Positions 44,917 to 53,834 of a DNA stretch of 64,000 nt are shown in pieces. Within the stretch, counting starts at the first letter, position 1, and every line of letters begins with the position of its first letter. The notes beneath the pieces are model-generated. The model saw only the letters and a program-made list of their open reading frames with translations, searched no databases and was not told the origin of the DNA. A program made the translations under genes and the position numbers. Source of the stretch: Pseudoxanthomonas sacheonensis (GTDB taxonomy: Bacteria > Pseudomonadota > Gammaproteobacteria > Xanthomonadales > Xanthomonadaceae); assembly GCF_010093305.1 (NCBI RefSeq), contig NZ_PDWS01000004.1:124001-188000 (forward strand), in the 5' to 3' direction.

Positions 44917-45795
44917 ATGTCGAATATCAACAAAGTGCCGGCCAGTGCCGGTGCGGAATGGCTGCTGGGCGCGTTCGCGCTGATCCGCAAGGCGCCGCTG
45001 TCGCTGGGGTTGCTGGGCGTTATCTGGGGCCTGCTGTCGACGTTGGCGGTGCAGGCTATGGTGTTGAACGTGACCTTCGGATTGTTCATGCAGCTCGTAC
45101 TGGCATTGCTGGGGCCGCTGTTGTTCGCAGGCATGCTGTGGGCCGTGCGCGAAGTCGATGAAGGCCGCGCAGCGCAGCCCTCGCACCTGTTCCATTCCTT
45201 GCGCAGCGACTACGCGCCCAGCCTGTTGGCGACGCTGTTGCCGCAACTGGCTGCGGCGTTGGTGCTGGGCGTTCTGCTGGTGGTGATGATCGGTCCCGCC
45301 GAGCTGCAGCACTTGGCCGAGGTCGTGGCCAAATTGCAGGAAACGGCGCAGACCGGCGGCCAGCCTGATCCGGCGCTGGTGCAGGCGCTGCCGGTCGGCA
45401 GGCTGTTCCTGTGGATGCTGATGCTGTTCGCGGCGGTCATCCTGATGAGCCTGCTCACCTTCGTGGCGGTGCCGGACATCGTGTTCGGCGGCAACGGCGG
45501 AATAACCGCAATGCGCAACAGTTTCCGCGCCTGCGTGCAGAATCTGCTGGCGATGCTGGTGTTCTACGTGCTGTTGTTCATCGCGCTGTTCGCACTCAGC
45601 ATCGGTATCCAGATGTTGGCCATGGTGGTGCAGTTGGTGGCCGGGCCGACCGTTGGAATGTGGGTTTCCAATCTGCTGCTGATGGCGGTGGTGATGCCGC
45701 TGATGGCCGGAGCCGTGTTCTACGCCTGGCGGCAGATGCTGGGCGGCGGCGCGGAATCCACGACATCGGCTGCGCAAGCGCATCTGGAAGCCTGA
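44917..45795 (+). CDS. BPSS1780-family membrane protein
   Basis: The 292-residue product has about six hydrophobic spans: VPASAGAEWLLGAFALIRKA, then a helix near 30-50, LLFAGMLWAVREVDEG (about 68-83), a long span near 100-125, FLWMLMLFAAVILMSLLTF (about 165-183), and two more at about 205-260. The N-terminal GAEWLLGAFALIRKAPLSLG and GGxxAMRNSFRAC segments match the BPSS1780 membrane family, whose role is unknown. It follows the amidotransferase gene by 51 bases in the same direction. A REP pair follows directly. Confidence 0.85.
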   Translation: MSNINKVPASAGAEWLLGAFALIRKAPLSLGLLGVIWGLLSTLAVQAMVLNVTFGLFMQLVLALLGPLLFAGMLWAVREVDEGRAAQPSHLFHSLRSDYAPSLLATLLPQLAAALVLGVLLVVMIGPAELQHLAEVVAKLQETAQTGGQPDPALVQALPVGRLFLWMLMLFAAVILMSLLTFVAVPDIVFGGNGGITAMRNSFRACVQNLLAMLVFYVLLFIALFALSIGIQMLAMVVQLVAGPTVGMWVSNLLLMAVVMPLMAGAVFYAWRQMLGGGAESTTSAAQAHLEA

Positions 45796-45798
45796 TCT

Positions 45799-45875
45799 GT
45801 AGGAGCGGGCCCTGCCCGCGATGCTCTTGCTTGATTTGCCTGACGAAAAGCGTCGCGGGCAGGGCCCGCTCCTAC
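45799..45875. repeat. Inverted REP pair, family D (GTAGGAGCGGGCCCTGCCCGCGA)
   Basis: The left arm TAGGAGCGGGCCCTGCCCGC and the right arm GCGGGCAGGGCCCGCTCCTA are mirror copies across about 30 bases. It sits just after the BPSS1780-family gene, before convergent tatC. Confidence 0.9.
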
Positions 45876-45924
45876 AGGATCATCTGGCCGACGCTGTACG
45901 GACTCGGGCGCTAGGTCCATCAGG

Positions 45925-45952
45925 CGCGTCGGGGGCGTAGCCCCGACCTACG
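45925..45952. repeat. Family B repeat at the tatC end
   Basis: GTCGGGGGCGTAGCCCCGAC with CTACG tail, the same unit as at 23041 and 50447. It abuts and includes the tatC stop codon, so it may end the tat transcript. Confidence 0.85.
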
Positions 45953-46697
45953 ATTCCTTCGCTTCGCGCGGGGTGATCCATTTCGAGGCGATGATCCCGG
46001 TTTCGTACAGCAGGTACATCGGGATGGCCAGCAGCAATTGCGATACGACATCCGGCGGAGTGATGACCGCCGCCAGCACGAAGATGCCGACCAGCGCGTA
46101 GCCGCGCGCTTCCTTCAATTGCTCCGGCGTCACCCAACCCAGCAGCACCAGGATCACCAGCGCCACCGGCAGCTCGAAGCTGGCGCCGAAGGCCAGGAAG
46201 ATCACCAGCACGAAATCCAGATACGCGCTGGCGTCGGGGGTGACCGAAATGACCTCCGGCGTGAAGTTGATGACGAACTTGAACAGCGACGGCAGCACCA
46301 GGAAGTAGGCGAAGGCGCAGCCCGCATAGAACAGGACCACCGCCGAGCCCAACAAGGGAACGGCCAAGCGTTTCTCGCGCTGGTACAGGCCCGGCGCCAC
46401 GAACGCCCACGCCTGGTACAGCAGCCAGGGCGCGGCGACGAACAACGCCACGAAGAACGCCAGCTTCACCGGCGCGATGAAACCGCCGGCCGGATCGGTG
46501 GCGATCATCGACTGACCCGCCGGCAGGCGCGCGATCAGCGGTTCGGCGATCCAGTTGTAGAGCTTGCTGGTGAAGGGAAGCAAGCCCAGCAGCACCACGA
46601 AGACCCCGGCCAGCCCGCGCATCAGCCGCGTGCGCAGCTCGATCAGATGGCTGAGCAGGCTGGATTCGGAATCGGATTCAGGCGTTGCGCGGTTCAT
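45948..46697 (-). CDS. tatC: Sec-independent protein translocase TatC
   Basis: TatC recognises twin-arginine signal peptides. The 249-residue product has LLSHLIELRTRLMRG (about 13-27), the conserved N-terminal signature, and six membrane helices with FVAPGLYQREKRLAVPLL (about 95-112) and FGASFELPVALVILVLLGW with break (about 160-178). ATG 46697 gives the family's usual N-terminus. It overlaps tatB by 20 bases. Gene order tatA-tatB-tatC as in most gamma-proteobacteria. Confidence 0.97.
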   Translation of the reverse strand: MNRATPESDSESSLLSHLIELRTRLMRGLAGVFVVLLGLLPFTSKLYNWIAEPLIARLPAGQSMIATDPAGGFIAPVKLAFFVALFVAAPWLLYQAWAFVAPGLYQREKRLAVPLLGSAVVLFYAGCAFAYFLVLPSLFKFVINFTPEVISVTPDASAYLDFVLVIFLAFGASFELPVALVILVLLGWVTPEQLKEARGYALVGIFVLAAVITPPDVVSQLLLAIPMYLLYETGIIASKWITPREAKES

Positions 46698-47082
46698 CGC
46701 CCTGCCCTTCCTGCGGTTTCGACGGGGATGCCGGCTCATCGGAAGCAGCCTCATCGGAAGTTGGCGCGGATGCATCGGCCGAAGCGTCCGGTTCCCGCAC
46801 CGAAGCCCGCATCTGCTCGAACTCGCGCCGCGCTTCGGCGCCGCTGTCGCGGATCCGCTGCTCGGTATCCTGCAAGGCCGATTTCGCGTCGTGCAGGCTG
46901 CGCTTGAGTTCCTCGGCGGCCAGTTCGCGTTCCAATTCGTCCTTCACCGAATCCCATTGGTTGCGCGCGCGGCGCACCCACATGCCGGCCATGCGCGCGA
47001 CCTTCGGCAGCCGCTCGGGGCCGAGCACGATCAAGGCGATGATGGCGATGAAGAACAGCTCGCCGCCGCTGATGCCGAACAT
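46678..47082 (-). CDS. tatB: Sec-independent protein translocase TatB
   Basis: TatB binds the signal-peptide-TatC complex. The 134-residue product begins MFGISGGELFFIAIIALIVLG, a short membrane helix with the conserved GP-ERLP hinge (21-26), followed by an amphipathic helix and a charged, disordered tail with many Glu, Ala and Ser residues. The order and size fit TatB rather than TatA. Start at 47082, 36 bases after tatA. Confidence 0.95.
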   Translation of the reverse strand: MFGISGGELFFIAIIALIVLGPERLPKVARMAGMWVRRARNQWDSVKDELERELAAEELKRSLHDAKSALQDTEQRIRDSGAEARREFEQMRASVREPDASADASAPTSDEAASDEPASPSKPQEGQGDEPRNA

Positions 47083-47117
47083 GACCGGGTTAAGCCTATA
47101 GGCCTGCGTCCGCGGAA

Positions 47118-47354
47118 TCAGCGCGCGTCGCGGTCGCGTTCCTTCGACTCGCTGGCGTCTTTGGACCGCGTGCCCTCGTCGCGGGATTCGTCGCCCAACT
47201 GGCCGTTGGGCTTGTCCTCGTCCTTCATGCCCTTCTTGAAACCCTTGACCGCTTCGCCCAGGTCCTGCCCGGCGTTGCGCAGGCGCTTGGTGCCGAAAAC
47301 CAGCAACACCACCACCAGCACGATGATCCAATGCCAGATGCTCAAACCGCCCAT
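47118..47354 (-). CDS. tatA: Sec-independent protein translocase TatA
   Basis: TatA oligomerises to form the translocation site. The 78-residue product has a membrane helix ([17 protein letters not shown], 5-21), the [10 protein letters not shown] hinge (20-28) and an amphipathic helix [16 protein letters not shown] (about 31-46), followed by a charged tail. First gene of the tat operon. Confidence 0.96.
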   Translation of the reverse strand: MGGLSIWHWIIVLVVVLLVFGTKRLRNAGQDLGEAVKGFKKGMKDEDKPNGQLGDESRDEGTRSKDASESKERDRDAR

Positions 47355-47435
47355 GGTGCGCTCGCCGAAAAAATGAGGGACATCAGGATAACGCAGCTTG
47401 CGGGCCGGGGACTGCCAAGCCGGCCCGCAATCGCG

Positions 47436-48332
47436 TCATGGCGTGGTCGGCAGCGGTTCGCTGCGGATCTCGCCCTCGGCCACGGGCTGGAAACCCTGCG
47501 TTTGGGCTTCGGTGGTGGCGGGCTGCGGCTGGGAGACTTCCGGCTGGGAAGCCGACGAGCCGGTGACGGTGACCGGCGCGGCCATCGGGGCCGCCGGCTC
47601 GGAGGGCTCGTCGCGGCGCGCGGCGCGGGCGATGGCGGTGGCTTCCTCCAGCTGGTCGCGGAAACCGACCACGGCGTCGGAAGGAATGCCGGCGCGGCTT
47701 TCGAAGATAGCGCGCGGGGTGGCGGCGCTGCCGTACACCGCCACGTTGGCGTCGTCGTCGATCTGCAGCACCGCGCCGTCCAGGGCCACACCGGCGAACA
47801 GTCCGCGCGCGCGCGACCACGACCAGATTTCCGCCTTCAGCTGGCCGTCGGTGGACGCCGAGGCGTTGCGGCCGACCGGGCCGGCGGCCACGCCGGCATC
47901 GGCGCCCAGGGTGATCTTGCCGTTGACGATGTTTTCCAGGTTGCGGTCGTTGCGGAACACCAGCACCACGTCGGAAGACTGCACGCCGGCCTGGAAGCCG
48001 ATGCTGCCGCCGGTGAGCTTGACGAACACCGGCTGCGACCAGCTGCCATCGGCGGTTTTCACCGACATCAGGCCGTGGCCGCGGCGTCCGCCGATGACCA
48101 GGCCGACCTTGAGCGTGTCGGGAATCACCACCACCGCGCGGCCTTCGTCCAGCAACTTGTCGGGAATGCCTTGCTCGGGGATCTTCTGGATCTCGCTGAG
48201 CACGCGCACCGCATCGTTGGCGCGCTTGTCTTCTTCGGTCCCGGCCAGCGCCTGACCGGCGAATACGCCGATTGCCAGCAGCAGGGCCAGACGCGGAAGA
48301 CGCGATCCTCGGAGGGGGCGAAGGACGGACAT
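47436..48332 (-). CDS. SYLF/YSC84-type lipid-binding domain protein, exported
   Basis: The 298-residue product has a signal peptide (cleaved near AGQALA, about residue 30). The SYLF domain follows: VLSEIQKIPEQGIPDKLL (about 43-60), AVVVIPDTLKVGLVIGGRRGHG (break near 66-87), GSIGFQAGVQSSDVVLVFRN with break and GADAGVAAGPVGRNA. A Pro/Gln/Ser-rich C-terminal tail (from about 230) looks disordered. SYLF proteins bind membranes or lipids; here the domain should face the periplasm. ATG 48332 has GGGAG six bases upstream. It lies 82 bases upstream of tatA in the same direction, but its role need not be linked. Confidence 0.88.
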   Translation of the reverse strand: MSVLRPLRGSRLPRLALLLAIGVFAGQALAGTEEDKRANDAVRVLSEIQKIPEQGIPDKLLDEGRAVVVIPDTLKVGLVIGGRRGHGLMSVKTADGSWSQPVFVKLTGGSIGFQAGVQSSDVVLVFRNDRNLENIVNGKITLGADAGVAAGPVGRNASASTDGQLKAEIWSWSRARGLFAGVALDGAVLQIDDDANVAVYGSAATPRAIFESRAGIPSDAVVGFRDQLEEATAIARAARRDEPSEPAAPMAAPVTVTGSSASQPEVSQPQPATTEAQTQGFQPVAEGEIRSEPLPTTP

Positions 48333-48460
48333 GGTTGACTCCCGAAATGGATTCATTGGCGATGTGGCGCAACAGGAACGCGCGCTAAAGCCTTGATAGT
48401 GCAGCCTGGAACACCGAGCCTAGACGCGGCAGCGTGAATCGTCGATGAGTTTTTTGCTTT

Positions 48461-48527
48461 TGTAGAGCCGAGCTTGCTCGGCTGCTTTTGCTTCTGCGCA
48501 AAGAGCAGCCGGGCAAGCTCGGCTTGA
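48461..48527. repeat. Inverted REP pair, family F (TGTAGAGCCGAGCTTGCTCGGCT)
   Basis: GAGCCGAGCTTGCTCGGCTGC is mirrored by GCAGCCGGGCAAGCTCGGCT. It is followed directly by a family C pair. Another copy lies at 51365-51461. Confidence 0.85.
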
Positions 48528-48528
48528 A

Positions 48529-48591
48529 GTAGGGCGGGCATTGCCCGCCGCCGTTCGCGTGCGATTCATGGCGGGCAGTGCCCGCCCTACG
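48529..48591. repeat. Inverted REP pair, family C
   Basis: GTAGGGCGGGCATTGCCCGCC is mirrored by GGCGGGCAGTGCCCGCCCTAC. Between the SYLF gene and hemH. Confidence 0.9.
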
Positions 48592-48636
48592 GCACGCGCC
48601 CATGGCTCCCGCAAACCCATCTGTCATCATGTGCCG

Positions 48637-49605
48637 ATGCCCGAAACCCCCGAAAGCCCATCCAGGATCGCCCTGGTGGTCGCCAATCTAGGCACTCCGG
48701 ACGCACCCACCGCCAAGGCGGTGCGGCGATATCTGGCCGAATTCCTCCACGACCCTCGCGTGGTCCAGCTGACCCGCTGGATCTGGTGCCCCTTGCTGCA
48801 CTTCGTGATCCTGCCCCTGCGTGGCCCGAAAGCGGCGGCCAAGTACGCCAAGATCTGGCTGCCGGAAGGCTCGCCGTTGGCCGTTCACACGCAGCGCCTG
48901 GCCGCGGCGATGCAGGCGCGGCTTCCGGAGTGGCATGTCGCAGCAGCGATGCGCTACGGCAAGCCCGCGCTGAAGGGCCTGCTGCCCGACCTGCGCGCGC
49001 AGGGATTCGGAAAAATCGTGGTGCTGCCGCTGTACCCGCAGTACTCCAGCACCACCACCGCTTCGATAGAAGACGTGGTGAAGCGGGAAGCGGCAGGCAT
49101 GCCGGTCGCGTTCATCGACGACTACTCGTCCGATCCGCATTGGGTCGCCGCGGTGGCCGACTCCATCGCCCGCTGGCGGCAACAGCACGGTCGTGGCGAG
49201 CATCTGCTGTTTTCCTTCCACGGCCTGCCGCAACGCATCGCCGACCTGGGCGATCCCTATCCGCAGCGCTGCGCCGCCAGCGTGCAGGCGATCGCCGCTG
49301 CGCTGGGGCTGTCGCCAGCCGAGTGGACGCTGACCTACCAGTCGCGCTTCGGCAAGGAGCGCTGGTTGTCGCCGGCCACCGACAGGACTTTGGAGGAAAT
49401 GGCCGCGCGCGGCGTGCGCCGGGTCGACGTGGTCTGCCCTGGCTTCGCGGTCGATTGCCTGGAAACGCTGGAAGAAGTGGCGATGCAGTACGCCGAAGGT
49501 TTCGCCGAAAAGGGCGGCGAGCTTCGCTACATCCCTTGCCTCAACGACTCGGCCGCGCATGCCGATGCCCTGGTGGAGCTGGCGCGGCGCGCGGTGAACG
49601 GATGA
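48637..49605 (+). CDS. hemH: Ferrochelatase
   Basis: HemH inserts iron into protoporphyrin IX, the last step of heme synthesis. The 322-residue product has [20 protein letters not shown] (break near 14-33), [17 protein letters not shown] (about 125-141), the catalytic [11 protein letters not shown] (about 190-200) with the key His, [15 protein letters not shown] (about 230-244) and [18 protein letters not shown] (about 260-277) with the second conserved Glu. Start ATG 48637. It overlaps the next gene as ATGA. Confidence 0.96.
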   Translation: MPETPESPSRIALVVANLGTPDAPTAKAVRRYLAEFLHDPRVVQLTRWIWCPLLHFVILPLRGPKAAAKYAKIWLPEGSPLAVHTQRLAAAMQARLPEWHVAAAMRYGKPALKGLLPDLRAQGFGKIVVLPLYPQYSSTTTASIEDVVKREAAGMPVAFIDDYSSDPHWVAAVADSIARWRQQHGRGEHLLFSFHGLPQRIADLGDPYPQRCAASVQAIAAALGLSPAEWTLTYQSRFGKERWLSPATDRTLEEMAARGVRRVDVVCPGFAVDCLETLEEVAMQYAEGFAEKGGELRYIPCLNDSAAHADALVELARRAVNG

Positions 49606-50450
49606 CCGCGCGGGAGATCGCATTCGACGTTCCGCTGGGGTGCATTACCGGCCTGCGCAGCGGTACCCCGAACGGAACCAAAGTGCTGGCCTTGCATGGC
49701 TGGCTCGACAACGCCGCCAGTTTCCTGCCTTTGGCCACGCAACTTCCGCAGCTGGACCTGGTGATGCTGGATCTGCCGGGCCATGGCCGCAGCGCGCATC
49801 TGCCGCCCGGCGCGGACTACAACCTGCTGGCGACGATGAACGCGGTTCTGGATGTGGCCGACAGCCTGGGCTGGGAACGCTTCGCGCTGTTGGGGCATTC
49901 CATGGGCGCGGGTATCGGCAGCATTCTGGCCGCGTCGCTGCCGCAGCGGATCGAGCGACTGGTCGCCATCGAAGCGTTGGGAGCGCTGGCCGAAGCGCCC
50001 GAGCGTACCGTGCAGCGCTTGCGCGACGGCGTGGCCGCGGCGCGCGCGCTGCCGTCGAAGAAGCTGCGCGTCTTCCCCGACCTGGCCGCGCCGGTGCGTG
50101 CGCGCATGCAGGCCAACCAGCTGAGCGAAGCGAGTGCGCGATTGCTGGTGGAACGCGGCGTGGCGCCGGTGGAAGGCGGTTTCGTCTGGAGCAGCGATCC
50201 GCGCCTCACCCTGCCCGCGTTGCAGCGCATGACCGAAGCGCAGGTGCGGCAATTGATCGCCGGCATCGAATGCCCGGTACGGGTGATTTTCGCCGATCCG
50301 CCCCAGACCTACCTGCCCGAACCCTTGCGCAGCGACCGTGCCGCATTGTTGCCGCACGGCGAGTTGGTCGTGTTGCCGGGGATACACCATCTGCACATGG
50401 AAGCGCCGATGGAAGTGGCACGTGCCATCGGCGGATTCTTCGGCCCGTAG
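49602..50450 (+). CDS. Alpha/beta hydrolase coupled to hemH
   Basis: The 282-residue product is an alpha/beta hydrolase: oxyanion loop LHGWLDNA (31-38), nucleophile S100 in LLGHSMGAG, an acid in IFADPP region and a late His in [10 protein letters not shown]. It resembles BioH-like esterases but bioH is already encoded in the bio operon, so the substrate is unknown. It starts with ATG overlapping the hemH stop by four bases, and its stop codon is in the left arm of a REP pair. Confidence 0.85.
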   Translation: MTAREIAFDVPLGCITGLRSGTPNGTKVLALHGWLDNAASFLPLATQLPQLDLVMLDLPGHGRSAHLPPGADYNLLATMNAVLDVADSLGWERFALLGHSMGAGIGSILAASLPQRIERLVAIEALGALAEAPERTVQRLRDGVAAARALPSKKLRVFPDLAAPVRARMQANQLSEASARLLVERGVAPVEGGFVWSSDPRLTLPALQRMTEAQVRQLIAGIECPVRVIFADPPQTYLPEPLRSDRAALLPHGELVVLPGIHHLHMEAPMEVARAIGGFFGP

Positions 50451-50518
50451 GTCGGGGCTACGCCCCCGACGCGCGCAGACAGGGTTTCCGTGCGTCGGGG
50501 GCGTAGCCCCGACCTACG
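50447..50518. repeat. Inverted REP pair, family B
   Basis: GTAGGTCGGGGCTACGCCCCCGACG and CGTCGGGGGCGTAGCCCCGA...ACCTAC form mirror arms. The hydrolase stop codon (50448-50450) is inside the left arm and the stop of the metallopeptidase gene lies at the right arm, so two convergent genes end in the repeat. Confidence 0.9.
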
Positions 50519-51314
50519 TGGAAACCAGCGCGCGCAGGCTCGCTTTCAGCTGACGGCCTTGGGCATGGAAGTATTCGCGTTCGTCGCGCCAGGCCGGGAA
50601 GCGGGATTCCACTTCATGCCAGAACCTGGGCGAATGATCGGCGTGGATCAAGTGGCAGAGTTCGTGCACCAGCACGTATTCGAACGCCGAAGGCCGCCCC
50701 AGCACCAGCGACAGATCCATCGCCAGCGAACCGTCCGGACTCAGCGAGCCCCATTGCGAGGACATGACCTTCAGGCGCAGGCGGGCCGGCGCACGTGGCA
50801 GACCGGGCAGGTATTTCGGCAGCCAGCGGCCCATGTCGGTCCGCGCCTCTGCTTCGTAGAACTCGCGCAGCGTGCGCCGCAAGGCGTCGTCGCCGGTCCT
50901 GGCGGAGGCGTCCTTGGCAGGAGCATGGAAATGCAGGCCGTCGGGCTCGCGCGTGAGCCGCGTGTAGCGTCCTTCGCGCCAATGCAACGGCACCTGTTCT
51001 CCACGCAGGGGCAGGCGGTCGGTAATGCCGCGTACCAGCGCGGGCGCTGCGTCGTTGCTGGAGTACTTCTCCAGCTGCGCCGACAACCAGTGGCGGTGTT
51101 CTTGCAGGAAGCGTTCGCCGGACACCAGGCTCGCGCGCGCAGGCAGCGTCAGCCGCGCGCCGCGCTCGTCCACGCTCAGCTTGATGCGCTTGGCGCGCGG
51201 ATCGCGCACGCGCTGGACCAGGACGGCATCGCCCGCGGGCAAGGTCAGCGAAACTTCGTCGCGTTCGACCGTGCGGGGTTTGGGGGCTATCAGGCGGTGG
51301 AGCATGCCGGGCAT
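50514..51314 (-). CDS. YgjP-like (M48/DUF45) metallopeptidase-type protein
   Basis: The 266-residue product has the zinc motif HELCHLIH (217-224), followed by HSPRFW (227-232), the DUF45/YgjP pattern, and an upstream SSQWGSLSPDG (185-195) segment that is also typical. No signal peptide, so it is cytosolic. The natural substrate of YgjP proteins is not settled. ATG 51314 is used; ATG 51305 is an alternative. Stand-alone, convergent with the hydrolase gene. Confidence 0.88.
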   Translation of the reverse strand: MPGMLHRLIAPKPRTVERDEVSLTLPAGDAVLVQRVRDPRAKRIKLSVDERGARLTLPARASLVSGERFLQEHRHWLSAQLEKYSSNDAAPALVRGITDRLPLRGEQVPLHWREGRYTRLTREPDGLHFHAPAKDASARTGDDALRRTLREFYEAEARTDMGRWLPKYLPGLPRAPARLRLKVMSSQWGSLSPDGSLAMDLSLVLGRPSAFEYVLVHELCHLIHADHSPRFWHEVESRFPAWRDEREYFHAQGRQLKASLRALVST

Positions 51315-51364
51315 GGGAGAAGCATGTGGGAATTTCCCTGTCAGTCAAGCAGCGAGCCGTGTTC

Positions 51365-51461
51365 TTGTAGAGCCGAGCTTGCTCGGCTGCTCTTGATCTT
51401 CGCTAAAAGCATCCGAGCGAGCTCGGATCTACAAAGCATCAGGCGAACCCGGATCTACAAA
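51365..51461. repeat. Family F repeats before rdgC end
   Basis: TGTAGAGCCGAGCTTGCTCG, then GAGCGAGCTCGGATCTACA and a third partial unit CGAACCCGGATCTACA. Three units rather than two, the last degenerate. They follow the rdgC stop on its downstream side. Confidence 0.8.
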
Positions 51462-51484
51462 GCTGCGGCAGGGGCCGTCGCGCT

Positions 51485-52390
51485 TCAGGCCTCGGCCTTG
51501 CTCAATTTCAAGGCCGACTCCAGCACCGCGAACAGGCGCCTCACTTCGCCGCTCATCAGCGCGAAACGCGCATCCAGTTCGGCGCGCAGGTCCTCGCGTT
51601 CGGTGTTCTCCAACTGGTCCACCGCGCCGTCCAGGAACTTGAGCTTGCGGATGATCAGGTCCTCGCCGAGCACGAAGGACAGATGGTCGTCCAGAGTCAG
51701 GGCCAGCTTGGTGACTTGTTTGCCCGCTTCCAGGTGCTTGGCTATCTCGTCGCTCTGCAGGTCCTGGTTCTGGCACTTGACCACCGCGCCGCCGTCCATC
51801 GCGTCCTTCATCTCGCATTCTTCGCCCAGGGCCAGGCCTTCGGGCAGCGGTTCGCCGGCGATCCAGCCGGTCAGGATGGAGCGCGGCGCCACTTCCGCAT
51901 TCAACGGCAGTGCGGGGAAGCTGCCCATCGCATGACGGATCTCCGAGACCACGTTCTCGGCGCTCTTGCGCGAGGAACTGTCCACGGCCACGAAGCCATG
52001 CTCCAGGTCCAGCAGCGCGTCGGTGCGCGAGGGCCGTACGAAGGCGCGCGGAAGCAGCTCGTGCACCAGGTCTTCCTTGATGCGCTTGCGGGTGCGTCCG
52101 CCGGGTTTGCGGCCTTCCTTCTGCTCGATCTCGGCCAGCTTCTTGCCCAGCAGGTCGTTGACCACGGCGGCGGGCAGCAGCCGGTCTTCGCCGCCCACGG
52201 TCAGCCAGATGGAATTGCCGATGCGGTGCGAGAGCTCTTCCGAATCGCGGCCGAACGGCGAGACGAAACCGCGGGAAGAGAGTTCAAGGGCTCCAACGGG
52301 TTTGAGCGGGACTTCGGCGAGCAGGCTGTCGAGTTGGGAGAAATCGAGAGTGGTGGGGAAGCGGAACAGGGTCAGGTTGCGAAAGAACAT
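51485..52390 (-). CDS. rdgC: Recombination-associated protein RdgC
   Basis: RdgC is a ring-shaped DNA-binding protein that restrains RecA. The 301-residue product starts MFFRNLTLFRFP, contains GALELSSRGFVSPFGR (about 34-49), a Lys/Arg-rich stretch GRKPGGRTRKRIKEDL (about 96-111), LLPRAFVRPSRTDALLDL (break near 114-131) and VDSSSRKSAENVVSEIR (about 136-152), all in the family order. Normal length. Stand-alone. Confidence 0.95.
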   Translation of the reverse strand: MFFRNLTLFRFPTTLDFSQLDSLLAEVPLKPVGALELSSRGFVSPFGRDSEELSHRIGNSIWLTVGGEDRLLPAAVVNDLLGKKLAEIEQKEGRKPGGRTRKRIKEDLVHELLPRAFVRPSRTDALLDLEHGFVAVDSSSRKSAENVVSEIRHAMGSFPALPLNAEVAPRSILTGWIAGEPLPEGLALGEECEMKDAMDGGAVVKCQNQDLQSDEIAKHLEAGKQVTKLALTLDDHLSFVLGEDLIIRKLKFLDGAVDQLENTEREDLRAELDARFALMSGEVRRLFAVLESALKLSKAEA

Positions 52391-52444
52391 CAGGTATCCG
52401 GTAAGAAGAAATCAGCAAGAAAAGTAAAGAATGATTTTTCAAGG

Positions 52445-52519
52445 TCGTCATCCCGGCGAATGCCGGGACCCGACTATGCGTGCGGTGATGCTTGGGTCCC
52501 GGCATTCGCCGGGATGACG
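52445..52519. repeat. Inverted REP pair, family G (GTCATCCCGGCGAATGCCGGGACCC)
   Basis: GTCATCCCGGCGAATGCCGG and CCGGCATTCGCCGGGATGAC are exact mirror arms. The right arm lies within the ttcA coding end (52474 onward), so it is translated. Confidence 0.9.
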
Positions 52520-53358
52520 GGTTCATTTTTTTGAGCGGTCAGGCCCAGGAAGTCGAACAAGTCGGGGTCAGCCAACTGGGAAGGCTCCACCCGCGCCAGC
52601 GCACGCGCGATCTGATCGATGCGCCCGGGCGTTTCGGCTTCCCATGCCGCCATCATCTTCTGCACCTGCTTGCGCTGCAGATTGTCCTGCGAACCGCACA
52701 GGTCGCAGGGGATGATCGGAAAAGCCATCGCTTCGGCATGCGCCGCGATCTCCGCTTCGCTGACATAGGCCAGCGGACGGATCACCACATGCCGGCCGTC
52801 GTCGCTGAGCAGCTTGGGCGGCATGGCGCTGAGTTTGGCGTGGAAGAAGAGGTTGAGGAAGAACGTGGCCACCATGTCGTCGCGGTGATGGCCCAGTGCG
52901 ATCTTGGTGAAGCCATGCGCATCGGCATGCGCATACAGCGCGCCGCGCCGCAGCCGCGAACACAACGAACACATCGTCCGCCCTTCCGGAATCACCCGGC
53001 TGACCACCGAATAGGTGTCCTGTTCGATGATCTGGAAAGGCACGCCGACGCGCTTCAGGTAGCCGGGCAGCACGGCAGCGTCGTATCCGGGCTGCTTCTG
53101 GTCCAGGTGCACGGCGACCAGTTCGAATTCCACCGGCGCCTTCTTCCGCAATTGCAGCAGCACATCCAGCAGCGTGTAGCTGTCCTTGCCGCCCGACAGG
53201 CAGACCATGACCTTGTCGCCGGCTTCGACCATGCCGTAGTCGGCGATGGCCTGGCCGACCTGCCGGCGCAGGCGCAGCGCGCGCTTGCCGCCGGCCCCTG
53301 CCGCAAGGCGGGGAGCGGGATCGCGCAGCGGGGAAGGAAGGGGGCTTGCGGCGGTCAT
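52474..53358 (-). CDS. ttcA: tRNA 2-thiocytidine(32) synthetase TtcA
   Basis: TtcA adds sulfur to C32 of certain tRNAs. The 294-residue product has the PP-loop SGGKDS (55-60) for ATP binding and two CxxC motifs that hold the Fe-S cluster: C130/C133 (CSLCS) and C218/C221 (CDLCG). The start at ATG 53358 is supported by GGAG six bases upstream. The last 17 residues (278-294, with [10 protein letters not shown]) are translated from the family G REP element, an extension beyond the normal domain end near FLGLTAQ; it is probably tolerated. Confidence 0.95.
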   Translation of the reverse strand: MTAASPLPSPLRDPAPRLAAGAGGKRALRLRRQVGQAIADYGMVEAGDKVMVCLSGGKDSYTLLDVLLQLRKKAPVEFELVAVHLDQKQPGYDAAVLPGYLKRVGVPFQIIEQDTYSVVSRVIPEGRTMCSLCSRLRRGALYAHADAHGFTKIALGHHRDDMVATFFLNLFFHAKLSAMPPKLLSDDGRHVVIRPLAYVSEAEIAAHAEAMAFPIIPCDLCGSQDNLQRKQVQKMMAAWEAETPGRIDQIARALARVEPSQLADPDLFDFLGLTAQKNEPVIPANAGTQASPHA

Positions 53359-53425
53359 CGAGTGCTCCATTGTACCGGCCGCGTCCGCGGTGACGGGCGC
53401 CGGGCCTGCGGTGTACGCTGGCCGC

Positions 53426-53632
53426 GTGGAACCCCTGAGCCTTTCCGAAATCACCCGCCGCGTGTCCGAGCTCAAGCTCGAGCACCGCAGCCTCGACGCC
53501 GAAATCGATCGCCTGATCGCCGATATCCAGGCCGACGAGATCACCATCAAACGCCTGAAGAAGCGCAAGTTGTGGCTGAAGGACTGCATCTCCCGGCTGG
53601 AAAGCGCGCTGATCCCGGACGAGCCGGCCTAG
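53426..53632 (+). CDS. YdcH-family (DUF465) small protein
   Basis: The 68-residue product is a coiled coil with the DUF465 pattern: [16 protein letters not shown] (about 14-29), [20 protein letters not shown] (about 36-55) and a short acidic end. Such proteins are small cytosolic coiled coils of unknown role, frequent in proteobacteria. It starts with GTG 53426; no ATG is available in frame. Divergent from ttcA. Confidence 0.85.
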   Translation: MEPLSLSEITRRVSELKLEHRSLDAEIDRLIADIQADEITIKRLKKRKLWLKDCISRLESALIPDEPA

Positions 53633-53637
53633 TGCTC

Positions 53638-53670
53638 CGCCCCCTCCCCTGCTTCGCAAGGGAGGGGCTT
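53638..53670. repeat. Short family H-like hairpin
   Basis: GCCCCCTCCCCTGCTTCGCAAGGGAGGGGC has an eight-base GC stem. It lies just after the YdcH gene and may act as a terminator. Confidence 0.6.
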
Positions 53671-53834
53671 GTTACTGACGCATCGCGTCACTCCGTCTCT
53701 TTGCCAGGCATGACCTGTCGCCGATAACCGGCCAGGGAAGCAAGATGCACGGCCAAAACGCGCTGTTCAGGGTTGGCCCGATGTTTGCGTAACTGTGAAC
53801 AGAAGCTCGTTTTCTTCTGTTTCCAGGATTTGCG

